Positions 17,883-27,192 of a stretch of DNA of 64,000 nt are shown piece by piece. The notes below the pieces were generated by a model. It saw nothing but the letters and a program-made list of their open reading frames with translations. It did no database searches and had not been told where the DNA came from. Source of the DNA: Flavobacterium sp. 11 (lineage in GTDB: Bacteria > Bacteroidota > Bacteroidia > Flavobacteriales > Flavobacteriaceae); the NCBI RefSeq assembly GCF_002754315.1, contig NZ_PEFE01000001.1, positions 3,100,001-3,164,000 of the forward strand. The letters run 5' to 3'. Position numbers and translations under genes: made by a program. How positions within the stretch are numbered: position 1 is the first letter of the stretch; each line of letters opens with the position of its first letter.

Positions 17883-19064
17883 TTGGATTTAAGAATTCTG
17901 AATACCGAAATACAGGCGTTTATAAATAATAATATTGGCAAAAGCATTTCGAAGTTAGCACTGCAAAAAAATCCCTTTCAAGATGTGGAGTGGGTTTCCA
18001 TTTTGAACCAAATAGAAGCTAAAACAAAAGCTAAAGATAAATTACCCAATTGGTTTACTGCCAAAAATATTATTTATCCAAGTAAAATTTCAATAGAACA
18101 AACATCATCCGAAAAAACGGCAGCCTATAAAACTTCTATAGTATCTGGGGAATCTCTAATCGATTTAACGGGAGGTTTTGGAGTTGATGATTTTTATTTT
18201 GCGAAAAAAATAAAAATGGTGGCACATTGTGAAATTAATCCCGAACTATCAAGTCTGGTAAAGCACAATTTTGAGCAATTGAATGTTTCCAATATCACTT
18301 GTTATGCCGGAGACAGTTTAGCGACTTTATTCTCTTTAAATTCAAAATGGGACTGGATTTACATTGATCCTTCCAGACGAAATGACACTAAAGGCAAAGT
18401 ATTCATGCTAAAGGATTGTTTACCAAATGTTCCTGAAAATATTGATTTTTATTTTACGCATTCAAATGCCGTTCTAATAAAAACAGCACCTATTCTTGAT
18501 ATTTCGGCGGGCTTATCCGAATTAAAACACGTAAAAACGATTCACATCGTAGCTTTAGAAAATGAAGTGAAAGAATTGTTATGGGAATTACACAAAGATT
18601 ATTCTGGAAATATAAACATCAAAACTGTCAATATTTTAAAAGATAAAACAGAAACATTTGATTTTGTTCTGAACGAAAATTCTAAATTCCCGAACTTAAG
18701 CTTGCCTCAAAAGTATTTATACGAACCCAACAGCGCTATCATGAAATCCGGTGGATTTGATGAAGTAAGCGCGTTTTATAATCTAAATAAATTACACAAA
18801 CATTCTCATTTGTATACATCAACAGCCTTAATATCTTTTCCGGGGCGCGTTTTTGAAATTCAAAATACATTTCCTTACAACAAAACGGAAATGAAAAGTT
18901 ATTTAGAAAAAAGTCAAGCAAATATAACTACCCGCAATTTTCCTGACAGCGTAGAAACCATTCGAAAAAAATGGAAAATAAAAGACGGAGGAAATGTATA
19001 TTGTTTTTTCACAACTGATGAAAATAATCATAAAATAGTTTTAATTTGCACCAAAATATCATAA
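17883..19064 (+). CDS. Class I SAM-dependent methyltransferase with THUMP-like C-terminal domain
   Basis: 393 aa starting at TTG 17883, 2 bases behind the permease gene. No nearer ATG fits, and the N-terminal residues look native. A Rossmann methyltransferase core is visible: SAM loop LIDLTGGFGVDDF (about 96-108) and the motif IV segment WIYIDPSRR (158-166), which resembles those of RNA/DNA base methyltransferases. The C-terminal part (about 290-393) fits the THUMP-like domain found with such enzymes in Bacteroidota. An RNA substrate is inferred from the domain and from DPSRR, not shown. The next gene starts 2 bases after the stop. Confidence 0.8.
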   Translation: MDLRILNTEIQAFINNNIGKSISKLALQKNPFQDVEWVSILNQIEAKTKAKDKLPNWFTAKNIIYPSKISIEQTSSEKTAAYKTSIVSGESLIDLTGGFGVDDFYFAKKIKMVAHCEINPELSSLVKHNFEQLNVSNITCYAGDSLATLFSLNSKWDWIYIDPSRRNDTKGKVFMLKDCLPNVPENIDFYFTHSNAVLIKTAPILDISAGLSELKHVKTIHIVALENEVKELLWELHKDYSGNINIKTVNILKDKTETFDFVLNENSKFPNLSLPQKYLYEPNSAIMKSGGFDEVSAFYNLNKLHKHSHLYTSTALISFPGRVFEIQNTFPYNKTEMKSYLEKSQANITTRNFPDSVETIRKKWKIKDGGNVYCFFTTDENNHKIVLICTKIS

Positions 19065-19066
19065 AA

Positions 19067-19633
19067 ATGAAATACGTTATTACAATAACTTTATTATTCC
19101 TCAGCTTGAATATATTTGCTCAAAAACCATGTGAATATAACGCAAATGTTACCGATTCTTTAGGGACTTACAAATCGACAAAAGAATACATGATGAGCGA
19201 GAAAAATTTTGCCGGAAATTCCAGTTATATTTTTTATTCTTTGGCATTAACAGATGGATTACCAACATTGAGTGTTCAGATTATCCAAAAAAGTAAAGAC
19301 TTTTTGAAAGCGAATTGTTTTGATAAAAATTCAAAATTATTTTTGCAATTAAACAATGGAAAAATAATCACATTAATACATATCGATCAAGAAAATTGTG
19401 GTACTATGTTGCGCAATGATAAAGGATTTGACAATAGAGTGAATTCAGGGATTTTCATGTTTATGAAAGATAGCTTTGAAGAATTAAAAAACTCTCCTGT
19501 GTCTATTATGCGTATTAAATATTTGACAGATACAGAAGATTACATCCTCAAAAAAGAGTTTAAATCGGAATTAACGAATGAAATTTACAAACCGGAAACG
19601 TATTTCATTGACAATTTAAAATGTATTCAATAA
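19067..19633 (+). CDS. Secreted protein of unknown function
   Basis: 188 aa from ATG 19067. A TTG at 19046 would add seven residues before the signal peptide and is unlikely. Signal peptide MKYVITITLLFLSLNIFAQ, then a small globular domain with four Cys (in KPCEYN, LKANCFDK, QENCGTM and LKCIQ) that could form disulphides in the periplasm. No known family was recognised. It closes the permease-methyltransferase cluster and is convergent with the VanX-like gene, 3 bases apart. Confidence 0.75.
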   Translation: MKYVITITLLFLSLNIFAQKPCEYNANVTDSLGTYKSTKEYMMSEKNFAGNSSYIFYSLALTDGLPTLSVQIIQKSKDFLKANCFDKNSKLFLQLNNGKIITLIHIDQENCGTMLRNDKGFDNRVNSGIFMFMKDSFEELKNSPVSIMRIKYLTDTEDYILKKEFKSELTNEIYKPETYFIDNLKCIQ

Positions 19634-19636
19634 CAG

Positions 19637-20296
19637 CTATTTACAATCCCATTTAGCATTAGAAACTTTATCATTCAAACCTGACTTCAAATTGTAATGC
19701 CACCATTCTGAATCAAAAGAATTAAAACCACTATTTACAATAGTTGTTTTTAATAGTATTCTATTTTGTTTTACCGCTGTTGAAAGATTTTGATAATTGT
19801 GGCTCGCCTCAACTCCAAAAAAATCGAAAGAAGTTCCCATATCTAATTCTTTCCCCTTACTGTCTACCAAAGTAATATCAACAGCTCCTCCTCTATTATG
19901 GATAGAACCTTTGGTAGGATTTGCAACATATTCTGGATTAGATACAATTTTCCACATTTTTTTTTGAATATCCAAAGGGCGATAACAATCAAAAATTTTA
20001 ATTTTATACCCTTTCTCCATGAATTTTTTATTCGCTTCAACAAGTGCATTAACGGTTTTTAAGCGTAAAAAACATTCCGCACAATCATACACCTTTGCTT
20101 TTAGAAAGTTATCAGGCGTTGCATACTTCATATCATAAACAAAATCTTGGCTATACTCTTTTAAATTTACAAATGTAGTGTCATTGATAATTGGGTTATT
20201 TTTTTTCTGAATATCAGAAACGATAGTTTGTGATTTACAGGAAACAATACATAAAAAGGTACAAAGAAGTGCAAATGGTTTGAGGCAAGAAGTCAT
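19637..20296 (-). CDS. D-alanyl-D-alanine dipeptidase, VanX/DdpX type (M15D)
   Basis: 219 aa with a lipoprotein-like signal (residues 1-20, ending SCKSQ; Cys20). Zinc and catalytic residues of VanX are all visible: Arg106 in CYRPLD, His133 and Asp140 in SIHNRGGAVDIT, Glu197 and His200 in SEWWHYN. The family cuts D-Ala-D-Ala; in bacteria without vanA-type resistance it recycles the cell-wall dipeptide. There is no VanH or VanA ligase nearby, so this is not a glycopeptide-resistance cluster. Its stop lies 3 bases from the convergent upstream gene, with no clear terminator between. Confidence 0.92.
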   Translation of the reverse strand: MTSCLKPFALLCTFLCIVSCKSQTIVSDIQKKNNPIINDTTFVNLKEYSQDFVYDMKYATPDNFLKAKVYDCAECFLRLKTVNALVEANKKFMEKGYKIKIFDCYRPLDIQKKMWKIVSNPEYVANPTKGSIHNRGGAVDITLVDSKGKELDMGTSFDFFGVEASHNYQNLSTAVKQNRILLKTTIVNSGFNSFDSEWWHYNLKSGLNDKVSNAKWDCK

Positions 20297-20360
20297 AAAC
20301 GCTATTTTTTATAAAAATAGAATAAATAAAGGGATTTCAGGAAATATAAAAACAAAAAAA

Positions 20361-20384
20361 AACGATACTATTTCTAGTATCGTT
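20361..20384 (-). terminator. Terminator of the tRNA cluster
   Basis: Perfect 10-bp inverted repeat (20361-20370 and 20375-20384, arm AACGATACTA) with a 4-base loop. On the minus strand it is followed by a T-rich run and lies 6 bases behind the tRNA-Arg gene. Confidence 0.9.
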
Positions 20385-20389
20385 TTAAG

Positions 20390-20463
<74 letters not shown>

Positions 20464-20475
20464 ATTTATTATTTT

Positions 20476-20503
20476 GACCTCCTGCTTAGAAGGCAGGTGC
20501 TCT
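20476..20503 (-). pseudogene. Truncated tRNA-Arg(TCT) fragment
   Basis: 28 bases that match 20415-20442 of the intact tRNA-Arg with one mismatch. They cover the anticodon arm, part of the variable region and the start of the D-arm side. There is no acceptor stem and no T-arm, so it cannot make a tRNA. It lies between tRNA-Pro and tRNA-Arg, probably a relic of unequal recombination or of a lost integrated element. Confidence 0.75.
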
Positions 20504-20528
20504 GTAGTAATAAACAGAGTAAAATTAG

Positions 20529-20603
20529 TCGGGGTGGCAGGATTCGAACCTGCGGCCTCCTGCTCCCAAAGCAGGCGCGATAACCGAGCTACGCTACACC
20601 CCG
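20529..20603 (-). tRNA. tRNA-Pro (anticodon TGG)
   Basis: Acceptor CGGGGTG/CACCCCG with discriminator A, T-loop TTCGAAT, and anticodon stem CCTGC/GCAGG around loop TTTGGGA, giving anticodon TGG. The CGGGGTG acceptor start is typical of bacterial tRNA-Pro. No encoded CCA. Confidence 0.95.
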
Positions 20604-20620
20604 AAAAGCAAATTATAAAG

Positions 20621-20704
20621 CGGAGGGACAGGGACTCGAACCCTGGCACCGATTACTCGATGACAGTTTAGCAAACTGCTCCATTACCACTCTGGCACCC
20701 CTCC
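20621..20704 (-). tRNA. tRNA-Ser (anticodon GCT)
   Basis: 84 bases with the long variable arm expected for tRNA-Ser. Acceptor GGAGGGG/TCCCTCC, discriminator G, anticodon loop TTGCTAA, giving anticodon GCT (reads AGC/AGT). First gene of the tRNA operon, 17 bases before tRNA-Pro. Confidence 0.95.
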
Positions 20705-20737
20705 AAGCTCAAAGAAACGTGTCCTGTTTTGCGGTTG

Positions 20738-20768
20738 CAAATTTAAGACATCTTTACGTTTCTCACAA
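20738..20768 (-). promoter_or_regulatory. Promoter of the tRNA Ser-Pro-Arg operon
   Basis: On the minus strand: TTG (20766-20768), 20 bases, then TAAATTTG (20738-20745), an exact -7 box. The predicted start lies about 25-30 bases before the tRNA-Ser 5' end. Confidence 0.7.
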
Positions 20769-20877
20769 CTATTTAAGGCCTTTTTTTTAATATTTTTTAT
20801 CATTTTTACAAAAACACTTCACAATCAAATATATAGAATAGAAATTAATTTAAAAAAAGATAATGGCAAAATCAAAA

Positions 20878-20907
20878 TTTGAAATTGTTTAAAAAAGATT
20901 AAATTTG
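20878..20907 (+). promoter_or_regulatory. Promoter of the thiolase gene
   Basis: TTTG (20878-20881), 18 bases, TAAATTTG (20900-20907): both Bacteroidota promoter boxes at the right spacing, 28 bases before the ATG at 20936. The promoter looks intact although the gene is frameshifted. Confidence 0.75.
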
Positions 20908-20935
20908 CTACATAAACCAACATTATAAAAAAGTC

Positions 20936-22113
20936 ATGAACAAAAGAGTTGTTATCGTTTCTGCCGTTAGGACACCTATCGGAAGTTTTATGGGGGATTA
21001 TCTACAGTTACTGCTCCAAAATTAGGAGCAATCGCTATTAAAGGTGCTTTAGATAAAATAAAGTTAGATCCAAATTTAATTGATGAAGTATTCATGGGCA
21101 ATGTAGTTCAAGCCGGTGTAGGACAAGCTCCTGCAAGACAAGCTGCACTATTTGCCGGTTTACCAGATTCAGTTGCCTGCACCACAATAAATAAAGTATG
21201 TGCTTCAGGAATGAAAGCAGTTATGTTAGGCGCACAAGCTATTCAATGCGGTGATGCCGAAATTGTAGTTGCCGGTGGAATGGAAAACATGAGTTTGATT
21301 CCACATTATATGAATTTAAGAAATGGAACTAAATTTGGCCCTGCAACCATGATTGACGGAATGCAGAAAGACGGGCTTACTGATGCTTATGATAACAGCG
21401 CTATGGGAGTGTGTGCTGACTTATGTGCTTCAGAATATAATATTACAAGAGAAGATCAAGATAACTACGCAATTCAATCGTATGAGCGTAGTGCAAAAGC
21501 ATGGGATTCAGGAAAATTTGACAATGAAGTTGTTCCGGTTCCGGTTCCACAAAGAAAAGGAGATCCTATCATCGTTTCTAAAGATGAAGAATTCACGAAT
21601 GTGAAATTAGATAAAATACCATCATTGAATGCTGTTTTCACAAAAGATGGAACTGTAACTGCAGCTAATGCATCAACAATAAACGATGGAGCAGCAGCAG
21701 TAATATTAATGAGTGAGGAAAAAGCAATCGCTTTAGGACTAAAACCTTTGGCTTATATCAACGGATATGCTGATGCCGCTCAAGAACCTAAATGGTTTAC
21801 TACAAGTCCTGCAAAAGCAATTCCTAAAGCATTGGAAAAAGCTGGAATAACGATTAATGATGTAGATTATTTTGAATTTAATGAAGCATTTGCCGTTGTA
21901 GGTTTGGCTAATTCACAAATTCTTGGATTAGAAGACAACAAAGTAAATGTAAATGGTGGTGCTGTATCTTTAGGACATCCTCTTGGTTGTTCAGGAGTTA
22001 GAATCATTGTTACGTTATTAAATGTTTTAGAACAGAACAATGCTAAAATTGGTGCTGCTGCAATTTGCAATGGCGGTGGCGGTGCTTCAGCAATTGTTAT
22101 TGAAAGAGCTTAA
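20936..22113 (+). pseudogene. Acetyl-CoA C-acetyltransferase (thiolase), interrupted by a -1 frameshift
   Basis: The ATG at 20936 begins a normal thiolase N terminus (MNKRVVIVSAVRTPIGSFMG). At the G5 run 20992-20996 one G is missing relative to the expected GGG GGA. The first frame then stops at TAG 21023-21025, while the rest of the enzyme continues in the next frame to 22113. With one G restored the product is 392 aa, the normal length. Downstream all catalytic parts are intact: INKVCASGMKAV (acylated Cys), NEAFAV, GHPLGCSG (His) and CNGGGGASA (second Cys). It would condense or cleave acetoacetyl-CoA. Either the organism lacks it or the base is a homopolymer error. Confidence 0.85.
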
Positions 22114-22124
22114 ATAATTATAGG

Positions 22125-22161
22125 TTAAGAGTTATAGGTTTTTCAAGTCTATAACTCTTAA
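22125..22161. terminator. Hairpin behind the thiolase gene
   Basis: Perfect 13-bp inverted repeat (22125-22137 and 22149-22161, arm TTAAGAGTTATAG) with an 11-base loop, between the thiolase stop and the NlpC/P60 gene. There is no strong T-run directly after it, so it may be a weak terminator or an RNA-stabilising hairpin. Confidence 0.5.
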
Positions 22162-22185
22162 TTCTTAACTCATAAAAGAACCTAA

Positions 22186-22947
22186 ATGTTCGGAATTTGT
22201 AATCTAGCCATAATCCCACTTCGCTTTGAACCCAGTGACAGAAGCGAAATCGTTTCTCAAGTTTTATTTGGTGAACATTTTGAAATTTTAGAGCAATTGA
22301 GACAATGGTCCAAAATCAGAATGCAATATGATGATTACGAAGGCTGGATAGATTCTAAACAATTACAACTGATTTCCGAAGCCAGTTTTAATCAACTATC
22401 TTCTGAAGCTATCATTTTAAATGCTGATTTAATAGAATATATTACCGTACCAAATAATTTATTGATACCCATTCCGCTTGGTTCCTCTTTATCTTTTATA
22501 CATCATAATGAGATAAATATTTCGAATTTTGATTTTGAAGGAACTAAAACCAGTGGAGAAAAAAGCAAAGAGAGCTTAATAAATACTGCTTTTATGTATT
22601 TGAATGCTCCTTACCTTTGGGGAGGAAAAACTCCTTTTGGTATTGATTGCTCGGGTTTTACCCAAATGGTATACAAACTCAATGGATACAAATTATTGCG
22701 AGATGCCTCTCAACAATCGACACAAGGAGAAGCATTAAGTTTTATTGAAGAAAGCGAACCTGGAGACTTAGCATTTTTTGATAATGAAGAAGGCAACATT
22801 ATTCATGTTGGAATCATAATGGCCGATAATTACATCATTCACGCCAGTGGAAAAGTACGGATTGACCGCATAGATCATTTAGGAATATTTAATGCTGAGA
22901 CAAATAAGCATACTCACAAATTAAGAGTCATCAAAAAAATAGTATAA
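22186..22947 (+). CDS. NlpC/P60 (C40) peptidoglycan hydrolase with SH3-like domain
   Basis: 253 aa. An N-terminal bacterial SH3-like domain (about 6-60, with EGWIDSKQL) is followed by a second SH3-like stretch and a C-terminal NlpC/P60 domain. Catalytic residues: Cys155 in FGIDCSGF, His207 in IIHVGIIM, His219 in IIHASGKV. Such enzymes cut gamma-D-glutamyl-diaminopimelate bonds in wall stem peptides. No signal peptide is seen, which fits the YkfC-like cytosolic muropeptide-recycling type. It begins 72 bases after the thiolase stop and ends at a strong bidirectional terminator. Confidence 0.92.
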   Translation: MFGICNLAIIPLRFEPSDRSEIVSQVLFGEHFEILEQLRQWSKIRMQYDDYEGWIDSKQLQLISEASFNQLSSEAIILNADLIEYITVPNNLLIPIPLGSSLSFIHHNEINISNFDFEGTKTSGEKSKESLINTAFMYLNAPYLWGGKTPFGIDCSGFTQMVYKLNGYKLLRDASQQSTQGEALSFIEESEPGDLAFFDNEEGNIIHVGIIMADNYIIHASGKVRIDRIDHLGIFNAETNKHTHKLRVIKKIV

Positions 22948-22950
22948 AAA

Positions 22951-22982
22951 AAAAGCCTGTCTAAAATTAGACAGGCTTTTTT
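22951..22982. terminator. Bidirectional terminator between NlpC/P60 and TPR genes
   Basis: 13-bp perfect stem (22951-22963, AAAAGCCTGTCTA, and 22968-22980) with a 4-base loop, A-run before and T-run after, between convergent genes. Confidence 0.9.
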
Positions 22983-22997
22983 ATTTGAAAAATTATT

Positions 22998-24266
22998 TTA
23001 CATTTTAGCTTTTAACGCTTTGTATTCTGCAGTCATTTCTAATGCACTGTAAACACCTAAAAGAGTTTTAGAAACATCTGTATTTTTAGGATCTAGTTCA
23101 ACCGCTTTTTCAAGATAAGGAATTGTTCCTTTAAAAAGCTCTTCTCTTTTCTTTTTCAATTCATCATAACGCTTCATATCCTTAGTAGAAGTTCCAAGCT
23201 TGTTCATTTCGTCAATGATCGCTTTCTCATTTTCTAATTTCAAAGCAGCTAAATTAATATACCCATTAATATATTTTGGGTTAATTTCTATAACTCTCTT
23301 GTAATATTTTTCAGCATCTGCAACATTTTTAGCATTTGCACTTAATACTCCCAAGTTAAAAATCAAATCAGCGTCATTTGGATTTTTTTCCAATACTTCA
23401 GCGATTAATTTTTTGTACATATCGAAATCTTTTGTTTCCAAATAAAGATTAGCTTCCGTTAAAGTCAATGAAGTATCTTCAGGATTTGCTATTCTCGCTT
23501 CAGAAATTGCTTTTTTAGCTTCTTCAGTTTTACCTTTTTCAACTAAAATCAAAGCCATGTTTTTATATATCTCACCTCTTTTAGAAGGAATAACTTCAGT
23601 TCTTGGCTTTTCATGCGTTCCTAACTTCACCATTCTGTCTCTTTCTTGAAGTGTCGTAAAAAAGTCTTCTTGACTAGTTAATTTATTAACTGCAAAATAG
23701 CTGGTTCCTTTTCCAGAATAGTTTAAGTTTTTCAAATCATCATACAACTTAAGTGCTGCATCATAATCTTTAGCGTTTACATACGTAGAAGCTGCGTAAT
23801 ATAAATTGATAGTGTCTTTTTTATCTAACAAATAAGCGTCATATAATTTTTTAGCACTATCAGCATGCTTATCCACTTTTGAATCAGCAATTGCACCGTT
23901 AATCAACTTGAATTTAATATCAGTAATTGAAGCTGCAGCCTGAGTTGAAAATTTTACTTTCCCAGAAGTTTTCTCAGCAGCAATTAAATCTTGGTATGCT
24001 TTTGCAGCAAGCGAAAGATTGGTATTAGTATCAACATTCTTGTTGGCTAAATCTAATAAAGAATTCCCTTTTACAAAGAAAAATTGTGCTTTTTCAGCAT
24101 CTGGAGCATTCACTACTAAATATTCAGCTTCATTCAAGATCGTTACTGCTTCTTGAGACTTACCAGCTTTCAACGCTTTTTCTGCGGCTTTAATTTGATC
24201 TTTTTGAGCAAAAGTAGCTACTGATATCAATAATGCTGATGCTAGTAATACATATTTACTTTTCAT
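22998..24266 (-). CDS. Periplasmic tetratricopeptide-repeat protein
   Basis: 422 aa with a signal peptide (MKSKYVLLASALLISVATFAQ). It is alpha-helical throughout with degenerate TPR units. The clearest pair is at about 295-345 (DADLIFNLGVLSANAKNV, then AEKYYKRVIEINPKYINGY), followed by a last unit with YLEKAVELDPKN near 380. TPR proteins act as scaffolds; no partner can be read from the sequence. It lies 48 bases behind gyrA on the same strand, an arrangement I recall in other flavobacteria, and is probably co-transcribed with it. Confidence 0.85.
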   Translation of the reverse strand: MKSKYVLLASALLISVATFAQKDQIKAAEKALKAGKSQEAVTILNEAEYLVVNAPDAEKAQFFFVKGNSLLDLANKNVDTNTNLSLAAKAYQDLIAAEKTSGKVKFSTQAAASITDIKFKLINGAIADSKVDKHADSAKKLYDAYLLDKKDTINLYYAASTYVNAKDYDAALKLYDDLKNLNYSGKGTSYFAVNKLTSQEDFFTTLQERDRMVKLGTHEKPRTEVIPSKRGEIYKNMALILVEKGKTEEAKKAISEARIANPEDTSLTLTEANLYLETKDFDMYKKLIAEVLEKNPNDADLIFNLGVLSANAKNVADAEKYYKRVIEINPKYINGYINLAALKLENEKAIIDEMNKLGTSTKDMKRYDELKKKREELFKGTIPYLEKAVELDPKNTDVSKTLLGVYSALEMTAEYKALKAKM

Positions 24267-24314
24267 AATATTCTATTTTTGTTTAATAATTATTCTTGGT
24301 TTTCTAATTTTTAT

Positions 24315-26936
24315 TTATGCTTCATCATCTTCGTCGTCACCTTCAGCCTCGTCTTCAACTTCTTCTTCTTCAGAATCGTCTTCATCGTCATCCTCTTCCG
24401 TACCTTCGTCTTCAAGAACTTCTAAAACTGGTTTAACTCTTTCAATAGCTTCCGTTTCGATAACATTACCTTCTTCATCTACTACCACTTCAGCGACATC
24501 GTCCTTCATAACTTTTGTAACTGCGGCAATCGAATCGTTTCCTTTGATGTTAATCAACTTCACTCCTTGCGTAGCACGTCCCATAACTCTCAAATCTTCA
24601 ACGGCCATTCTGATAGTCAATCCTGATTTGTTGATAATCATTAAATCATCAGCATCAGTAACGGCGTTTATCGAAATCAGTTTTCCTGTTTTCTCGGTAA
24701 TATTTAAAGTTTTAACTCCTTTACCACCACGGTTTGTGATTCTATACTCATCTAGGCTTGAACGTTTTCCATAACCATTTTCAGCAACAACTAGAATTTC
24801 GCTGTTCATATCATTTACAGTAACCATGCCAATTACTTCGTCAGTATCATCTTTAAGCGTTATTCCACGAACTCCAGAAGCTGTTCTTCCCATTGGACGG
24901 GTTTTTGTTTCTTCGAAACGAACCAATTTACCGGATTTAACAGCCAAAATAATTTGACTTTCTCCGTTAGTTAATTTCGCTTCCAATAATTCATCGCCTT
25001 CTTTAATAGTAATTGCAGCAACACCATTAACTCTAGGTTTAGAATATTTCTCTAAAGATGTTTTCTTAACCTGACCTTTTTTGGTTACCATAATAAGGTT
25101 ATGGCTATTAATATATTCTTTATCTTTTAAATCTTGAGTACAGATAAACGCTTTTACTTTATCGTCGCTTTCAATATTTACCAAGTTTTGGATTGCTCTA
25201 CCTTTAGCCGTTTTACTACCTTCCGGTATTTCATAAACACGCATCCAGAAACATTTTCCTTTTTGGGTAAAGAACATCATGTATTGGTGATTTGTTGCCA
25301 CAAACATGTGCTCTAAGAAATCTTGATCTCTTGTTCCAGCACTTTTTTGTCCAACTCCTCCTCTATTCTGAGTTTTGTATTCCGTAAGATTAGTACGTTT
25401 AATGTAACCTGCATGAGAAATTGTAATTACTACATTTTCATCAGCAATTAAATCCTCAATACTTACATCACCACCTGAATATTCAATTACAGAACGACGC
25501 TCATCTCCGTATTTATCACGAATTTCAGTTAGTTCCTCTTTAATCAAAGCAATTCTTAAGTTTACATCCGCTAATAAAGCTTTCAAATGCTCGATTAACT
25601 TCATTATTTCTTCGTATTCAGTTCTTAACTTATCTTGTTCAAGACCTGTTAATTGTCGCAAACGCATTTCTACAATGGCACGAGATTGAATATCTGATAA
25701 ATTGAACCTTTCGATTAATTTCTCTCTTGCTTCTTCCGTACTTTTTGAAGCTTTGATTAAAGCAATCACTTCATCAATATTATCCGAAGCGATAATCAGC
25801 CCTTCTAATATATGCGCTCTTGCTTCCGCTTTTTTCAATTCAAATTGCGTTCTACGAATCACTACATCATGACGGTGTTCGATAAAATAATGAATCAAAT
25901 CTTTCAGATTCAACATTTGTGGACGCCCTTTTACAATTGCAATATTGTTTACACTAAAAGAAGATTGTAATTGCGTAAACTTATAAAGTGTATTTAAAAC
26001 TACGTTTGGTGTCGCATCACGTTTTAAAATATAAACGATACGCATCCCGTTTCTATCCGACTCATCTCGGATATTTGCAATTCCATCAATTTTTTTATCA
26101 TTAACCAAATCAGCCGTACGCTTGATCATATCAGCTTTATTGACTTGATAAGGTATTTCGGTAACGATAATACATTCTCTGCCATCCACTTCTTCAAAAC
26201 CAACTTTAGCACGCATTACAATACGTCCTCTACCGGTTTTGAATGCTTCACGAACGCCTTCATATCCATATATTATACCTCCGGTAGGAAAATCCGGGGC
26301 TTTAATATGATTCATCAACTCATCAACTTCAATATCATTATTATCCATGAAAGCCAACGTACCATTGATTACCTCAGTTAAGTTGTGAGGTGGCATATTA
26401 GTAGCCATACCTACTGCGATTCCTGTTGCCCCATTTATTAATAAGGTAGGAACACGAGTTGGCATAACTGTTGGTTCTTCTAATGTATCATCAAAATTTA
26501 ATTTAAAATCAACTGTTTCTTTATCGATATCTGCCAAGATTTCTTCCGAAATCTTACGCATTCTAGCCTCCGTATAACGCATCGCTGCAGGACTATCGCC
26601 ATCTACAGAACCAAAGTTACCCTGACCATCAATCAATAAATAACGCATACTCCATTCTTGTGCCATACGAACCATCGCATCATAAACAGATGTATCTCCG
26701 TGTGGGTGGTATTTTCCAAGAACTTCCCCGACAATTCTTGCTGATTTTTTATGGGCAGATCTGGAGTTAACTCCTAAATCATGCATTCCAAATAATACTC
26801 TTCGATGTACTGGTTTCAAGCCATCTCTAACATCTGGAAGCGCTCTTGATACAATTACTGACATCGAATAATCGATGTAAGCTGATTTCATTTCATCTTC
26901 TATGTTAATAGGAATTAACTTTTCTCCTTCAGACAT
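24315..26936 (-). CDS. gyrA: DNA gyrase subunit A
   Basis: 873 aa. The topoisomerase IIA breakage-reunion domain carries active-site Tyr121 in [10 protein letters not shown]. The C-terminal beta-pinwheel includes a GyrA-box-like [11 protein letters not shown], which marks gyrase rather than ParC. With GyrB it introduces negative supercoils. The quinolone-resistance region reads [13 protein letters not shown]: Thr82 at the E. coli Ser83 position and Asp86 at Asp87. As far as I recall Thr is the normal residue in some flavobacteria, so this is not read as a resistance mutation. The last 40 residues are strikingly acidic (Glu/Asp runs), probably a regulatory tail. Start ATG 26936 fits the family. 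Confidence 0.98.
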   Translation of the reverse strand: MSEGEKLIPINIEDEMKSAYIDYSMSVIVSRALPDVRDGLKPVHRRVLFGMHDLGVNSRSAHKKSARIVGEVLGKYHPHGDTSVYDAMVRMAQEWSMRYLLIDGQGNFGSVDGDSPAAMRYTEARMRKISEEILADIDKETVDFKLNFDDTLEEPTVMPTRVPTLLINGATGIAVGMATNMPPHNLTEVINGTLAFMDNNDIEVDELMNHIKAPDFPTGGIIYGYEGVREAFKTGRGRIVMRAKVGFEEVDGRECIIVTEIPYQVNKADMIKRTADLVNDKKIDGIANIRDESDRNGMRIVYILKRDATPNVVLNTLYKFTQLQSSFSVNNIAIVKGRPQMLNLKDLIHYFIEHRHDVVIRRTQFELKKAEARAHILEGLIIASDNIDEVIALIKASKSTEEAREKLIERFNLSDIQSRAIVEMRLRQLTGLEQDKLRTEYEEIMKLIEHLKALLADVNLRIALIKEELTEIRDKYGDERRSVIEYSGGDVSIEDLIADENVVITISHAGYIKRTNLTEYKTQNRGGVGQKSAGTRDQDFLEHMFVATNHQYMMFFTQKGKCFWMRVYEIPEGSKTAKGRAIQNLVNIESDDKVKAFICTQDLKDKEYINSHNLIMVTKKGQVKKTSLEKYSKPRVNGVAAITIKEGDELLEAKLTNGESQIILAVKSGKLVRFEETKTRPMGRTASGVRGITLKDDTDEVIGMVTVNDMNSEILVVAENGYGKRSSLDEYRITNRGGKGVKTLNITEKTGKLISINAVTDADDLMIINKSGLTIRMAVEDLRVMGRATQGVKLINIKGNDSIAAVTKVMKDDVAEVVVDEEGNVIETEAIERVKPVLEVLEDEGTEEDDDEDDSEEEEVEDEAEGDDEDDEA

Positions 26937-27192
26937 AAGTTGTTATATTAAAAAATTATATTAGTTTCAAAACGTGCCAATATACGCCTTTTTGAAATTT
27001 TTAGACCTATTTCACACTAGTTATTTCAATGATTTATTAACAAATTTTACTGCCGTTTTAGTTAATAAATTAAGTGAATTTTAACTTTAATATTATTTTT
27101 ATTTTTGTCTATTAGCTGACACCACTTCTTATAGGAATGGTTTTTGTTTTTCAATTACTAATTCACTAAATTTACGATATCAAATATATATT
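26937..27192. promoter_or_regulatory. Divergent promoter region of gyrA and clpC
   Basis: 256 bases between divergent genes. On the plus strand TATTTTTG (27100-27107) matches the -7 consensus 86 bases before the clpC ATG; no good TTTG box lies upstream of it. No exact box was found for gyrA. No CIRCE-type or CtsR-type operator was seen. Confidence 0.4.

Noticed and set aside
19637..20296. VanX-type vancomycin resistance
   Set aside because: No VanH, VanA/B ligase or VanRS genes nearby; single dipeptidases of this family are common in Bacteroidota.
20992..20996. Programmed frameshift in the thiolase gene
   Set aside because: No slippery heptamer with a downstream stimulatory structure was seen and thiolases are not known to use one; an indel is simpler.
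24315..26936. Thr82 in GyrA as a fluoroquinolone resistance mutation
   Set aside because: Thr at this position is, as far as I recall, the natural residue in some flavobacteria.
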